64,000 nucleotides of DNA, from positions 62,001 to 126,000 of the forward strand of contig NZ_SHKK01000001.1 of NCBI RefSeq assembly GCF_004217135.1, written 5' to 3'. The first letter of the stretch is position 1, and every line of letters starts with the position of its first letter. Under the pieces are notes generated by a model. That model did no database searches. It worked only from the letters and a program-made list of their open reading frames with translations, and was not told where the DNA came from. Shown here in pieces: positions 16,564-25,338 of the stretch. Source of the DNA: Micromonospora violae. GTDB lineage: Bacteria > Actinomycetota > Actinomycetes > Mycobacteriales > Micromonosporaceae. The translations under genes were made by a program, and so were the position numbers.

Positions 16564-19401
16564 GTGCTGGTACTGCTCATCCTCCATCTCGTGGCGGCCC
16601 TCGCCGCGCCCCTGCTCGTCCGCTGGTGGGGTCCGCGCGCGTGCTACCCGCTGGCGCTTGCGCCGGCCGCCGCGTTCGGCTGGGCGGTGGCCCGCACCCC
16701 GGCCGTCGCCCACGGCGGGGCGGTGGTCGAGACGTACCCGTGGATCCGGCAGTTGGATCTCGACATCGCGTTGCGGGTCACCACGCTGTCCTGGTTGATG
16801 ACGCTGCTGATCGGCGGCGTCGGCGCGCTGGTTCTGGTCTACAGCGCCCACTACTTCAGCGAGGGCTCTACCGGGTTGGCGCGCTTCGCTGCGGTCCTGG
16901 TCGCCTTCGCCGGCGCGATGCTTGTCCTGGTCTTCGCCGACGACCTGCTGCTGCTCTACGTCGGCTGGGAGCTGACCACGATCTTCTCGTACCTGCTGAT
17001 CGGGCAGAGCACCGAACGGCGGTCCAGCCGCTGGGCGGCGGCGCAGGCGTTGACCGTCACCACGCTGGGCGGCCTCGCGATGCTGGTCGGCTTCATCATG
17101 CTCGGCGAGCACGCCGGCACGTACCGCTGGTCGGAGATCAGCGCCCAGCCGCTGCCCGGCGGCGGTTACCTGGTGGGTGCGGTGCTGCTGATCCTGGCCG
17201 GTGCGCTCTCCAAATCGGCGGTGCTGCCGTTCAGTTCCTGGCTGCCGGTCGCGATGGCGGCACCCACGCCGGTGAGCGCCTACCTGCACGCCGCCGCCAT
17301 GGTCAAGGCGGGCGTGTACCTGGTCGGGCTGCTCGCGCCGGTGCTCGCCACGGTTGGCCCGTGGCGGCCGGTGGTGCAGGTCGCCGGGGTGGCGACCATG
17401 CTGCTGGGTGGGTGGGCCGCGCTGCGTCAGACCGACCTCAAGCTGCTGCTGGCGTACGGGACGGTCAGCCAGCTCGGCCTGCTGGTCGCGGTGACCGGCT
17501 CGGGCACCCCGGACGCCGCCCTGGCCGGCACGGCGATGCTGCTGGCACACGCCCTGTTCAAGGCGGCGCTGTTCCTGGTCGTCGGCATCATCGATCATGC
17601 CGCCGGCACCCGTGACCTGCGCGAACTGTCCGGGCTGCGGCACTGGTCCCGGCCGCTGTTCGTGGTCGCCGTGCTGGCCGCCGCGTCGATGGCCGGGGTG
17701 CCACCGCTGGTCGGCTTCGTGGCCAAGGAGGCGGTGTTCGACGCGTTCACCGACCACCCGGTGCTCCTCGCCGGCCTGGTCGCCGGGACGGTGCTCACCG
17801 TCGCGTACAGCGCCCGCTTCCTCTGGGGCGCGTTCGCCGACCGGGCCGGTGTGGAACCGGTCCCGCCGAAGTCGATCGCCGCGTCGCTGCTGGTCCCGCC
17901 GGCGGTGCTCGCCGGTGCCGGCCTGCTCGCCGGCCCGGCCGCGAGCGTGCTGGACGACCTGCTGCGTCCGTACGCCGATCTGCTCGGGGGAGTCGACGCG
18001 CACCTGGCGCTCTGGGCCGGACCGACCCCGGCGCTCGGCCTGTCCGTGGTGGCGCTCCTCGGTGGCGGCCTGCTCTTCGCGGTGCGTGGGCCGCTCGCGC
18101 CGGTGCTGGCCCGGCTCCGGTCACCGGTCGGGGGCAACCAGGGGTACGAGTGGGTCGTGGGCCGGTTCGACCGGCTGGCCATTGATGTCACCGGCGCGAC
18201 CCAGCGCGGCTCGCTGCCGCAGTATCTGGGTGTCATCCTGCTCACCCTGGTGCTGGTACCGGGCGCGGCGATGCTCTCCGCCACCCCCTGGTGGTCGCGG
18301 ATTCCGCTCTGGGACAGCCTGCTGCAACCGGTGGTCGTGCTGGTGATCACGGTGGCGGCGGTGCTGGCGGTCGGTGCCCGTCGTCGGCTCACCGCCATGC
18401 TGCTGGTGGGCATGACCGGCTACGGCACGGCGATGCTCTTCGTGCTGCATGGAGCGCCCGACCTGGCGCTCACCCAGTTCCTGGTGGAGACGTCGACGAT
18501 CGCGGTCTTCGTGCTGGTGCTGCGTCGCCTGCCGGAGCGGTTCTCGGCCCGCCCGCTGCGCCGTAGCCGCTGGGTCCGTCGGGCGATCGGGGCAACTGCG
18601 GGGGTGGTGGCCGCCGGGTTGGCCCTCACCGCCGTCGGTGCCCGCCGGGCACCGGGCATCTCCGCCGCCTTTCCGGATCTGGCGGTGGCGCACGGGTACG
18701 GCCGCAACGTGGTCAACGTGACCCTGGTCGACATCCGGGCCTGGGACACGATGGGTGAGTTGGCGGTGCTGGTGGTGGCCGCGACCGGAGTGGCCAGCCT
18801 GATCTTCGAGCGTTCCCGCACCGGCCCGCGGCCGCGCCGACCCGAGCCGGGCCAGCGGGTGAGCAGACGCGGCCGGGCGGTGTGGCTGCGCGGTGGCCCC
18901 ACTCTCCACGAGGAGCGCCGCTCGATCGTGTTGGAGGTGGTCATCCGGCTGATCTTCCACACCGTGGTGCTGTTCTCCCTGTTCCTGCTCTTCTCCGGGC
19001 ACAACGCGCCGGGCGGCGGGTTCACCGGCGGCCTGGTGGCGGGTCTCGCCCTGGTGGTCCGCTATCTGGCCGGCGGCCGGTACGAGCTGACCGAGGCGGT
19101 CCCGATCGGTGCCGGCCCGATTCTCGGTGCCGGACTGGCCATGGCGGTGGGCAGCGGCGTGGTGGCCCTGCTGCTCGGTGGGTCGGTGCTGGAGAGCGCG
19201 AAGGTCGACCGGGCTCTGCCACTGATCGGTGACGCCCACCTGGTGACGTCGATCTTCTTCGACATCGGCGTGTACCTGGTCGTGATCGGGCTGATGCTGG
19301 ACATCCTGCGCAGCCTCGGGGCCGAGGTGGACCGGCACATCGAGGCCACCGGAGCGGCCACGGGTGGGCTGGCCGTCGACAAGGGAGACCGGACATCATG
19401 A
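16564..19401 (+). CDS. mrpA: Mrp Na+/H+ antiporter subunit A (MrpA-MrpB fusion)
   Basis: A 945-residue membrane protein; GTG 16564 has GGGAG ten bases upstream. The N-terminal two thirds resemble NuoL-type proton channels, with the conserved Glu about 136 in VGWELTTIFSYLL and the Lys-containing helix LSKSAVLPFSSWLP. Around residues 570-720 is the MbhD/E-like part, and residues about 775-930 form the MrpB domain (SGHNAPGGGFTGGLVAGLAL), so MrpB is fused to MrpA as usual in actinobacteria. The complex exchanges cytoplasmic Na+ for external H+ in alkaline and salt stress. It is the first gene of a six-gene operon in which each stop overlaps the next start. Confidence 0.95.
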   Translation: MLVLLILHLVAALAAPLLVRWWGPRACYPLALAPAAAFGWAVARTPAVAHGGAVVETYPWIRQLDLDIALRVTTLSWLMTLLIGGVGALVLVYSAHYFSEGSTGLARFAAVLVAFAGAMLVLVFADDLLLLYVGWELTTIFSYLLIGQSTERRSSRWAAAQALTVTTLGGLAMLVGFIMLGEHAGTYRWSEISAQPLPGGGYLVGAVLLILAGALSKSAVLPFSSWLPVAMAAPTPVSAYLHAAAMVKAGVYLVGLLAPVLATVGPWRPVVQVAGVATMLLGGWAALRQTDLKLLLAYGTVSQLGLLVAVTGSGTPDAALAGTAMLLAHALFKAALFLVVGIIDHAAGTRDLRELSGLRHWSRPLFVVAVLAAASMAGVPPLVGFVAKEAVFDAFTDHPVLLAGLVAGTVLTVAYSARFLWGAFADRAGVEPVPPKSIAASLLVPPAVLAGAGLLAGPAASVLDDLLRPYADLLGGVDAHLALWAGPTPALGLSVVALLGGGLLFAVRGPLAPVLARLRSPVGGNQGYEWVVGRFDRLAIDVTGATQRGSLPQYLGVILLTLVLVPGAAMLSATPWWSRIPLWDSLLQPVVVLVITVAAVLAVGARRRLTAMLLVGMTGYGTAMLFVLHGAPDLALTQFLVETSTIAVFVLVLRRLPERFSARPLRRSRWVRRAIGATAGVVAAGLALTAVGARRAPGISAAFPDLAVAHGYGRNVVNVTLVDIRAWDTMGELAVLVVAATGVASLIFERSRTGPRPRRPEPGQRVSRRGRAVWLRGGPTLHEERRSIVLEVVIRLIFHTVVLFSLFLLFSGHNAPGGGFTGGLVAGLALVVRYLAGGRYELTEAVPIGAGPILGAGLAMAVGSGVVALLLGGSVLESAKVDRALPLIGDAHLVTSIFFDIGVYLVVIGLMLDILRSLGAEVDRHIEATGAATGGLAVDKGDRTS

Positions 19402-19877
19402 CGAGGGGCGACGCGGGGCCGACGTTGGTGCTGGTGCTGGCCGTCGCGGTCCTGGTCGGGTGCGGGGTGATCCTGCTGTTGGAGCGCAGCCTGACCCGGA
19501 TCCTGCTCGGTGTGATCATGCTCGGCAACGGGGTGAACCTGCTGATCCTGCTGGGCGGTCGGTCGGGCGGGGCGCCGATCGTCGGCACCGGGCCGGTGGG
19601 GCGGATGAGTGATCCGTTGTCGCAGGCGATGGTGTTGACCTCCATTGTGATCACCTTCGGGTTCACCGCGTTCCTGCTCGCGGTGGCGTACCGCAGTTGG
19701 TATCTCTCCGGCGACGACGAGGTGCCCGACGACCTGGAGGACCGGCAGATCATCCGCCGGGCCGGGCGTAACGAGGTGGGCGCGGTCGACCGCGGTGGGG
19801 AGGGCCCGAACGGTGACCCGGAGCAGGTCGATCCGGAGCCGGCCCGGCGTCGGCTGCGACGCGGGGATGAGGTGTGA
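19398..19877 (+). CDS. mrpC: Mrp antiporter subunit C
   Basis: A 159-residue protein homologous to NuoK, with three predicted membrane helices in its first 110 residues (LVLVLAVAVLVGCGVILLLERSLTRILLGVIMLGNGVNLLIL, then the SQAMVLTSIVITFG helix). The LLGVIMLGNGVNL segment is typical of MrpC. The charged tail from about residue 110 is longer than average. ATG 19398 overlaps the mrpA stop by four bases. Confidence 0.94.
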   Translation: MTRGDAGPTLVLVLAVAVLVGCGVILLLERSLTRILLGVIMLGNGVNLLILLGGRSGGAPIVGTGPVGRMSDPLSQAMVLTSIVITFGFTAFLLAVAYRSWYLSGDDEVPDDLEDRQIIRRAGRNEVGAVDRGGEGPNGDPEQVDPEPARRRLRRGDEV

Positions 19878-21382
19878 TGCGCGCGCTGGTGCCGTTGCCG
19901 GTGGTGGTGCCGCTGCTCGGTGCGGCGCTGACCCTGCTGCTGGCCGGGAAGCCGCGACTTCAACGCTTGACCAGCGTGCTGTGCCTCGGTGGCACGCTGA
20001 CCGTGGCGGTGCTGCTGCTGGTGCAGGCGTACCGGTACGGGCCGGTGGTGGTGGCGGTCGGGGGGTGGCCGGCGCCGGTCGGCATCGTCCTGGTGGCCGA
20101 TCAACTCGCCGCGCTGATGCTGGTGGTGTCCTCGGCGGTGACCCTCTGCGTGCTGCTGTACTCGATCGGCCAGGGTCGCAGCGAGACGAGCGAGATCTCC
20201 CCGGTGTCGATCTTCCACCCGACGTATCTGGTGCTCACGGCGGGCGTCACCAACGCGTTCCTGGCGGGCGACCTGTTCAACCTCTTCGTCGGGTTCGAGA
20301 TCCTGCTGGCGGCGAGCTTCGTGCTGATCACCCTGGGTGGGACCGAGACCCGGATCCGGACCGGGTCGACGTACGTGGTGGTCAGCATCCTCTCCTCGAT
20401 GCTCTTCCTGACGTCGGTGGGCCTGGTGTACGCGGCCACCGGCACGCTCAACCTCGCCCAGCTCGCCCAGCGCCTCGACGAGTTGCCCGGCGGCGTCCGG
20501 TTGACCCTGGAGCTGATGCTGCTGCTGGCGTTCGCGATCAAGGCGGCGGTCTTCCCGCTGTCGGCCTGGCTGCCGGACAGCTACCCCACCGCGCCAGCCC
20601 CGGTCACGGCCGTCTTCGCGGGACTGCTCACCAAGGTGGGCGTCTACGCGATCATCCGCACCGAGACGTTGCTGTTTCCTGGTGGGCGTGCCGACGTGCT
20701 GCTGATGGTGGTCGCCGGGTTGACCATGGTGATCGGCATCCTCGGTGCGGTGGCCCAGTCCGACATGAAGCGACTCTTCTCGTTCACCCTGGTCAGTCAC
20801 ATCGGCTACATGATCTTCGGGGTGGCGTTGAGCACCGCCGCCGGGCTCTCCGGCGCGATCTTCTACGTGGTGCACCACATCACCATCCAGACCACGCTGT
20901 TTCTCGTCGCCGGGCTGGTCGAGGAGCGCGCCGGCAGCACCGACCTGCGCCGCATCGGCGGGCTGGCCCGGGTGGCGCCGCTGCTCGGTGTGCTCTTCTT
21001 CGTGCCGGCCATGAATCTCGCCGGAGTGCCACCGTTCTCCGGTTTCCTCGGCAAGATCGGCCTGCTCCAGGCCGGGGTGGCGGCCGGCGGGCCACTGCCC
21101 GGGGTGCTGGTCGCGGCGGGCACGCTGACCAGCCTGCTCACCCTGTACGTGGCGTCCCGGGTGTGGAACATCGCCTTCTGGCGCGCGCCCCGGTTGGCCA
21201 CCAGCGAGCCGGTCGTCCGGCTGCCGAAGCTCATGGTGGGCGCCACGGTTGCCCTGGTCGCCCTCGGGCTGGCGTTGACCGTGCTGGCTGGTCCACTCTT
21301 CGACGTCACCGCTGACGCGGCCGTGGACCTGCGCCTGCGTACCCCGTACGTCCGTGCCGTGCTGCCCGGCGGCGTACCGTGA
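19874..21382 (+). CDS. mrpD: Mrp antiporter subunit D
   Basis: A 502-residue NuoM/N-like membrane subunit with about 14 hydrophobic helices. Diagnostic segments are the Glu-containing NLFVGFEILLAASFVLI, the Lys-containing AFAIKAAVFPLSAWLPDSYPTAP, and the MKRLFSFTLVSHIGYM region. It forms, with MrpA, the proton-handling part of the antiporter. Overlaps mrpC by four bases. Confidence 0.95.
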   Translation: MMRALVPLPVVVPLLGAALTLLLAGKPRLQRLTSVLCLGGTLTVAVLLLVQAYRYGPVVVAVGGWPAPVGIVLVADQLAALMLVVSSAVTLCVLLYSIGQGRSETSEISPVSIFHPTYLVLTAGVTNAFLAGDLFNLFVGFEILLAASFVLITLGGTETRIRTGSTYVVVSILSSMLFLTSVGLVYAATGTLNLAQLAQRLDELPGGVRLTLELMLLLAFAIKAAVFPLSAWLPDSYPTAPAPVTAVFAGLLTKVGVYAIIRTETLLFPGGRADVLLMVVAGLTMVIGILGAVAQSDMKRLFSFTLVSHIGYMIFGVALSTAAGLSGAIFYVVHHITIQTTLFLVAGLVEERAGSTDLRRIGGLARVAPLLGVLFFVPAMNLAGVPPFSGFLGKIGLLQAGVAAGGPLPGVLVAAGTLTSLLTLYVASRVWNIAFWRAPRLATSEPVVRLPKLMVGATVALVALGLALTVLAGPLFDVTADAAVDLRLRTPYVRAVLPGGVP

Positions 21383-21987
21383 CCGGCTCGCCGCCGACGG
21401 CCGGAACATCCCGACGGCCGGGAGCGCTGCGGCGCCGGCTCGGGCGCTGGCGGGACCAGGCCGTGGCGCTCGGCTGGCTGGTGGTGGTCTGGACCCTGCT
21501 CTGGGGTGACATCACCTGGGCGAACCTGGTCGGTGGCCTGCTGGTGGGCGGGGCCGTGCTGGTGTTCTTCCCGCTGCCGGCGGTCAGCTTCGGTGGCCGG
21601 CTGCGACCACGGGCGCTGCTGGCGTTCGCGGGCCGGTTCGTCATCGAACTGGTCAACGCGAGCCTGCACATCGCCTGGATCGCCGTGCAGCCCGGCTACC
21701 GGCCGCGCGGGGCGATCATCGCGGTCCGGTTGCGGATCGCCACCGACCTGAACCTGGCGCTCACCGCCGAGGCGGTCTCGCTGGTGCCGGGCACGCTGAT
21801 CCTCGAGATAGACCGGGACTCGGGGACGCTCTACCTGCACGTCCTGGACACCCACGACCGGGCGGACCTGGACGTGGCCCGGGAACACGCGCTCGCCGTC
21901 GAGCGGCGAATCGTCCGCGCGGTGGGCTCCAACGCCGAACTGCGCCGCCTCGACGTCACTCCACCCGGAAGGGAAACCCGCCCGTGA
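21379..21987 (+). CDS. mrpE: Mrp antiporter subunit E
   Basis: A 202-residue subunit with an N-terminal pair of membrane segments (LGWLVVVWTLLWGDITWANLVGG and GAVLVFFPLPAV) and a C-terminal soluble part carrying the family pattern LTAEAVSLVPGTLILEID and LYLHVLDTHD. Four-base overlap with mrpD. The first 25 residues (TGSPPTAGTSRRPG..) are a polar extension. Confidence 0.93.
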   Translation: MTGSPPTAGTSRRPGALRRRLGRWRDQAVALGWLVVVWTLLWGDITWANLVGGLLVGGAVLVFFPLPAVSFGGRLRPRALLAFAGRFVIELVNASLHIAWIAVQPGYRPRGAIIAVRLRIATDLNLALTAEAVSLVPGTLILEIDRDSGTLYLHVLDTHDRADLDVAREHALAVERRIVRAVGSNAELRRLDVTPPGRETRP

Positions 21988-22247
21988 CCACGTTCCTGGC
22001 TGTCGTCCTCACCGTGCTGCTGTCGATCACCGCGCTCCTCGCGCTGGCCCGCCTGTACCGCGGCCCGTCGCTGGTGGACCGGGTGATCGCCGCGGACATG
22101 CTGCTCGCCACGATGGTCGGCGCGGTGGGCGCCGAGGCGGCGGTCAACCGGCACCCCACCACCCTGCCCGTGCTGGTGGTGCTCTCCCTGCTCGGTTTCG
22201 TGGGCTCGGTGTCGCTGGTCCGCTTCGCCGTCCGGGAGCAGCGGTGA
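21984..22247 (+). CDS. mrpF: Mrp antiporter subunit F
   Basis: An 87-residue protein with three membrane helices; LYRGPSLVDRVIAADMLL is the signature of MrpF. GTG 21984 overlaps the mrpE stop by four bases. Confidence 0.93.
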   Translation: MTTFLAVVLTVLLSITALLALARLYRGPSLVDRVIAADMLLATMVGAVGAEAAVNRHPTTLPVLVVLSLLGFVGSVSLVRFAVREQR

Positions 22248-22606
22248 TCGCCACGATCGCGGACTGGCTCGGCGCCGGCTGCGTGGTGGCCGGAGCGCTG
22301 CTCGCCCTGGCCGCCGCGATCGGCGTGCTGCGTTTCCCGGACGCGTTGTCCCGGATGCACGCGGCCACCAAGCCGCAGGTGCTCGGGGTGCTCCTGCTGC
22401 TGCTGGGCCTCGCGTTGCGGCTGCGGTCCCCGGGGGACCTGGGCATGATCCTGCTGGTGGCGGTCTTCCAGTTGGCGACCGCGCCGGTCGCGGCGCAGAT
22501 GATCGGGCGGGCCGCGTACCGGTCGGGGCGGCTCGACCGGAGCCTGCTCGACGCCGACGAACTGGCCGAACGCGGCTCGGGCGGTGGGTCGGCGGGGTCG
22601 GCGTGA
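22244..22606 (+). CDS. mrpG: Mrp antiporter subunit G
   Basis: A 120-residue, three-helix subunit with the MrpG pattern IGVLRFPDALSRMHAATKPQVLG. It closes the mrpACDEFG operon, and overlaps mrpF by four bases. The tail after residue 95 is polar and Gly-rich. Confidence 0.93.
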   Translation: MIATIADWLGAGCVVAGALLALAAAIGVLRFPDALSRMHAATKPQVLGVLLLLLGLALRLRSPGDLGMILLVAVFQLATAPVAAQMIGRAAYRSGRLDRSLLDADELAERGSGGGSAGSA

Positions 22607-22695
22607 CGACCGGTGAACCGGACGATTCGCTCCTTCGGCCCACCCTCAGCGGAGTCCCAGCCAGCGCCGATAAAATGGCGGCATGATCGACTCTT

Positions 22696-22737
22696 CTGCC
22701 CAGGAGGGCAGCAGTAGCCAGCCGGGTCGTGCCCGGC
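22696..22737 (+). promoter_or_regulatory. Two hairpins in the leader before the CNNM gene
   Basis: CTGCCC-AGGA-GGGCAG (22696-22711) and GCCGGG-TCGTG-CCCGGC (22721-22737) lie between an AT-rich patch (GATAAAAT near 22668) and GTG 22778. Two stable stems close together suggest a structured 5' leader, possibly metal-responsive given the gene it precedes. No known riboswitch class was recognised. Confidence 0.35.
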
Positions 22738-22777
22738 ATATCCCCGCACCGACGACCCCGGGAGCCCTGAGCAACCC

Positions 22778-24133
22778 GTGCTGATCGTCGTTGGTCTCCT
22801 TCTGATCATCATCCTCACTGCCGCCACCGGCTACTTCGTGGCGCAGGAGTTCGGCTACGTCGCGGTGGACCGGGGCAAGCTGCGCCAGCTCGCCGATGAC
22901 GGCGACCAGGCCGCCGCCCGGGCCCTGACCGTCACCAGTCGGCTCTCCTTCATGCTCTCCGGCGCCCAACTCGGCATCACCGTCACCGCACTGCTGGTCG
23001 GTTACGTCGCCGAGCCGTACCTGGGCGGTGGGCTCGCCGACCTGCTCGGCGTGGCCGGCGTCAGCGAGGCGGTCAGCCTGCCGCTGTCGGTGGCGTTGGC
23101 CCTGGTCATCGCCACCATCGTGCAGATGGTCCTGGGTGAGCTGGCCCCGAAGAACCTGGCCATCGCCCGGGCCGAGCAGTTGGCCCGGGGGCTGAGCCGA
23201 TCCACCCTGATCTACCTGGCCGTCGCCGGGCCGCTGATCCGGCTCTTCGACCGGGCGGCGGTCCGTCTGCTGCGCCGGGTCGGTATCGAACCGATCGAGG
23301 AGCTGCCCAGCGGTGCCACCCCGGCCGACCTGGAGCAGATCATCGCCGAGTCCCGCGAGGAGGGCAGCCTGGACGCCGAGACGTCCACGCTGCTCGACCG
23401 AGGTCTGGACTTCCGCGAGCTGACCGCCGGCGAGGCCATGGTGCCCCGCGTCGACGTGCACACCCTTCGGGCGCACGAGCCGGTCAGCCGGGTGGTCGAG
23501 CTGTTGGACACCGGCCACTCCCGCTTTCCGGTGCGCGGTGCGGAGGGCGTCGACGACCTGCTCGGCATCGTCGGCATCGCCGACGTGCTCGGCGTACCCC
23601 CGGAGGAGCGCGCCACCACCCCGGTGAGCGCGGTGGCCGGGCCGCCGCTGCTCGTACCGGAGACGTTGCCCCTGCCCACGGTGCTCGACCGCCTGCGGTC
23701 CGGGCACCGGCAGATGGCGTGCGTGGTCGACGAGTACGGCGGCTTCGCCGGCGTCATCACGCTGGAGGACATCGCCGAGGAGCTGGTCGGCCCGATCCGC
23801 GACGAGGACGATCCACCGGAGCGGGCTCCGGCCCGGCAGGACGACGGGTCCTGGGTGGTGCCGGCCCGCTGGCGGATCGACGAGGTCGCCGACAGCACCG
23901 GCATCGCCCTGCCCGAGGCCCCCGAGTACGACACCCTGTCCGGGTTGGTGATGCGGGAGCTGGGCCGGGTGCCGGAGGTCGGTGACCGGCTGGAGATCAG
24001 CCTGCAACCCGAGGGGACGGACGGCGAGGAACACGACGCGGAGCCCCGGGCGCTGGTCGAGGTGCTGGCCGTGGACCGGCACGTGGCCGATTCGGTGCGG
24101 TTGCAGTTGACCAAACCCGGGGTGACCGCATGA
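22778..24133 (+). CDS. CNNM/HlyC-CorC family membrane protein
   Basis: A 451-residue protein with an N-terminal DUF21/CNNM transmembrane domain (about residues 1-190, including MLSGAQLGITVTALLVGYVAEP and LGELAPKNLAIARAEQLA), a pair of CBS domains (about 210-340, EAMVPRVDVHTLRAHEP and CVVDEYGGFAGVITLEDIAEELVG), and a C-terminal CorC/HlyC domain (about 350-440). Such proteins are linked to Mg2+/Co2+ efflux or homeostasis; the old label hemolysin is misleading. A closely related but shorter gene follows 52 bases downstream, so the two may act as a pair. Confidence 0.9.
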   Translation: MLIVVGLLLIIILTAATGYFVAQEFGYVAVDRGKLRQLADDGDQAAARALTVTSRLSFMLSGAQLGITVTALLVGYVAEPYLGGGLADLLGVAGVSEAVSLPLSVALALVIATIVQMVLGELAPKNLAIARAEQLARGLSRSTLIYLAVAGPLIRLFDRAAVRLLRRVGIEPIEELPSGATPADLEQIIAESREEGSLDAETSTLLDRGLDFRELTAGEAMVPRVDVHTLRAHEPVSRVVELLDTGHSRFPVRGAEGVDDLLGIVGIADVLGVPPEERATTPVSAVAGPPLLVPETLPLPTVLDRLRSGHRQMACVVDEYGGFAGVITLEDIAEELVGPIRDEDDPPERAPARQDDGSWVVPARWRIDEVADSTGIALPEAPEYDTLSGLVMRELGRVPEVGDRLEISLQPEGTDGEEHDAEPRALVEVLAVDRHVADSVRLQLTKPGVTA

Positions 24134-24185
24134 GCGCGAGGAACGAGCTTGTGAGCCCCGCGGTCGCGACTGAAGGAAAGCACCG

Positions 24186-25250
24186 ATGAGCCCCGGGATC
24201 GCGCTGTTCAGTTCGGTGATCCTGCTGGCGCTCAACGGGTTCTTCGTGGCCGCCGAGTTCGCCCTGGTGGCCAGCAAGCGGTACCGCCTGGAGCAGGCGG
24301 CGGCGAACGGCGGTCGGGCCGCCCGGGCCGCGCTGGACGGCGTCCGCGAGCTGTCGCTGATGCTGGCCGGCGCGCAGCTCGGCATCACGCTGTGCACCCT
24401 GGGTCTCGGCGCGCTGGCCGAACCGGCGATCGAGCACCTGGTCAGCCCGCTGCTGCACGCGGTGGGCCTGCCGGACGCGGCGAGCCACCTGGTCAGCCTG
24501 ATCTTCGCGCTGGCGCTGGTGACCTTCCTGCACCTGGTGGTGGGGGAGATGGCGCCGAAGTCGTGGGCGATCACCGACGCGGAGCGTTCGGCGACACTGC
24601 TCGCGCTTCCGTTCCGGGCCTTCGCGCGGGTCTCCCGACCGGTGCTCTCCGCGCTCAACGCCCTGGCCAATTCGATCCTGCGACTTCTCGGGGTCACTCA
24701 GCAGGACCAGCTCGCCCAGGTGCACGGCCCGGACGAGCTGCGCATCCTGCTGGAGCAGTCCCGTGAGCACGGGCTGCTCGGCGCCGAGCAGCACCAGTTA
24801 CTGACCAGCATGCTGGAGTTGCAGGGCACGTCGGTGGCGCAGGTGATGGAGCCGTTCTCCACCATGGTCACCGTCCGCCGGGACGACCCGGCCGAGCGGA
24901 TCGAAGAGGTCAGCCGGGACAGCGGCCGGTCCCGGCTCGCGGTGCTCGACGAGGCGGGCGACGTGTGCGGGCTCGTGCACGTCCGGGAGGCGGTACGGGT
25001 GGTCACCACCGGCCGGGTCGCCAAGGCCGGTGACTTGATGACGCCCGCGTTCACCCTGCCCGCGACGTCGTCGGTCACCGAGGCGGTGACGGCGATGCGG
25101 GCCCGTCAGTCACAGCTGGCGTTGGTGCGCAACGGCGGTGGGCCGGCCCGGCCGATCGGCTTCGTGGCGCTGGAGGACCTCCTGGAGGAGGTCATCGGCG
25201 AGTTCGACGACGAGACCGACACGGTGCCGCGCGGGCGGCGGATGAGGTGA
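24186..25250 (+). CDS. CNNM family membrane protein lacking the CorC domain
   Basis: A 354-residue paralogue of the preceding gene. It has the DUF21 domain (FFVAAEFALVASKRYRLEQAAANG, MLAGAQLGITLCTLGLGALAEP, VGEMAPKSWAI) and two CBS domains ending GFVALEDLLEEVIGEF, but stops where the CorC/HlyC domain would begin. Probable role is in divalent-cation homeostasis, perhaps as a heteromer with the longer protein. The same strand, short gap and strong similarity point to an old tandem duplication. Confidence 0.9.
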   Translation: MSPGIALFSSVILLALNGFFVAAEFALVASKRYRLEQAAANGGRAARAALDGVRELSLMLAGAQLGITLCTLGLGALAEPAIEHLVSPLLHAVGLPDAASHLVSLIFALALVTFLHLVVGEMAPKSWAITDAERSATLLALPFRAFARVSRPVLSALNALANSILRLLGVTQQDQLAQVHGPDELRILLEQSREHGLLGAEQHQLLTSMLELQGTSVAQVMEPFSTMVTVRRDDPAERIEEVSRDSGRSRLAVLDEAGDVCGLVHVREAVRVVTTGRVAKAGDLMTPAFTLPATSSVTEAVTAMRARQSQLALVRNGGGPARPIGFVALEDLLEEVIGEFDDETDTVPRGRRMR

Positions 25251-25338
25251 ATCGGATGGGTGGTCACTTTCCGCCGAAGTGGGGGTGACCGCCCGCCTGG
25301 TCCGCGAGAGTTGAGGTGACCTCACAGCGGGTGGGGTT

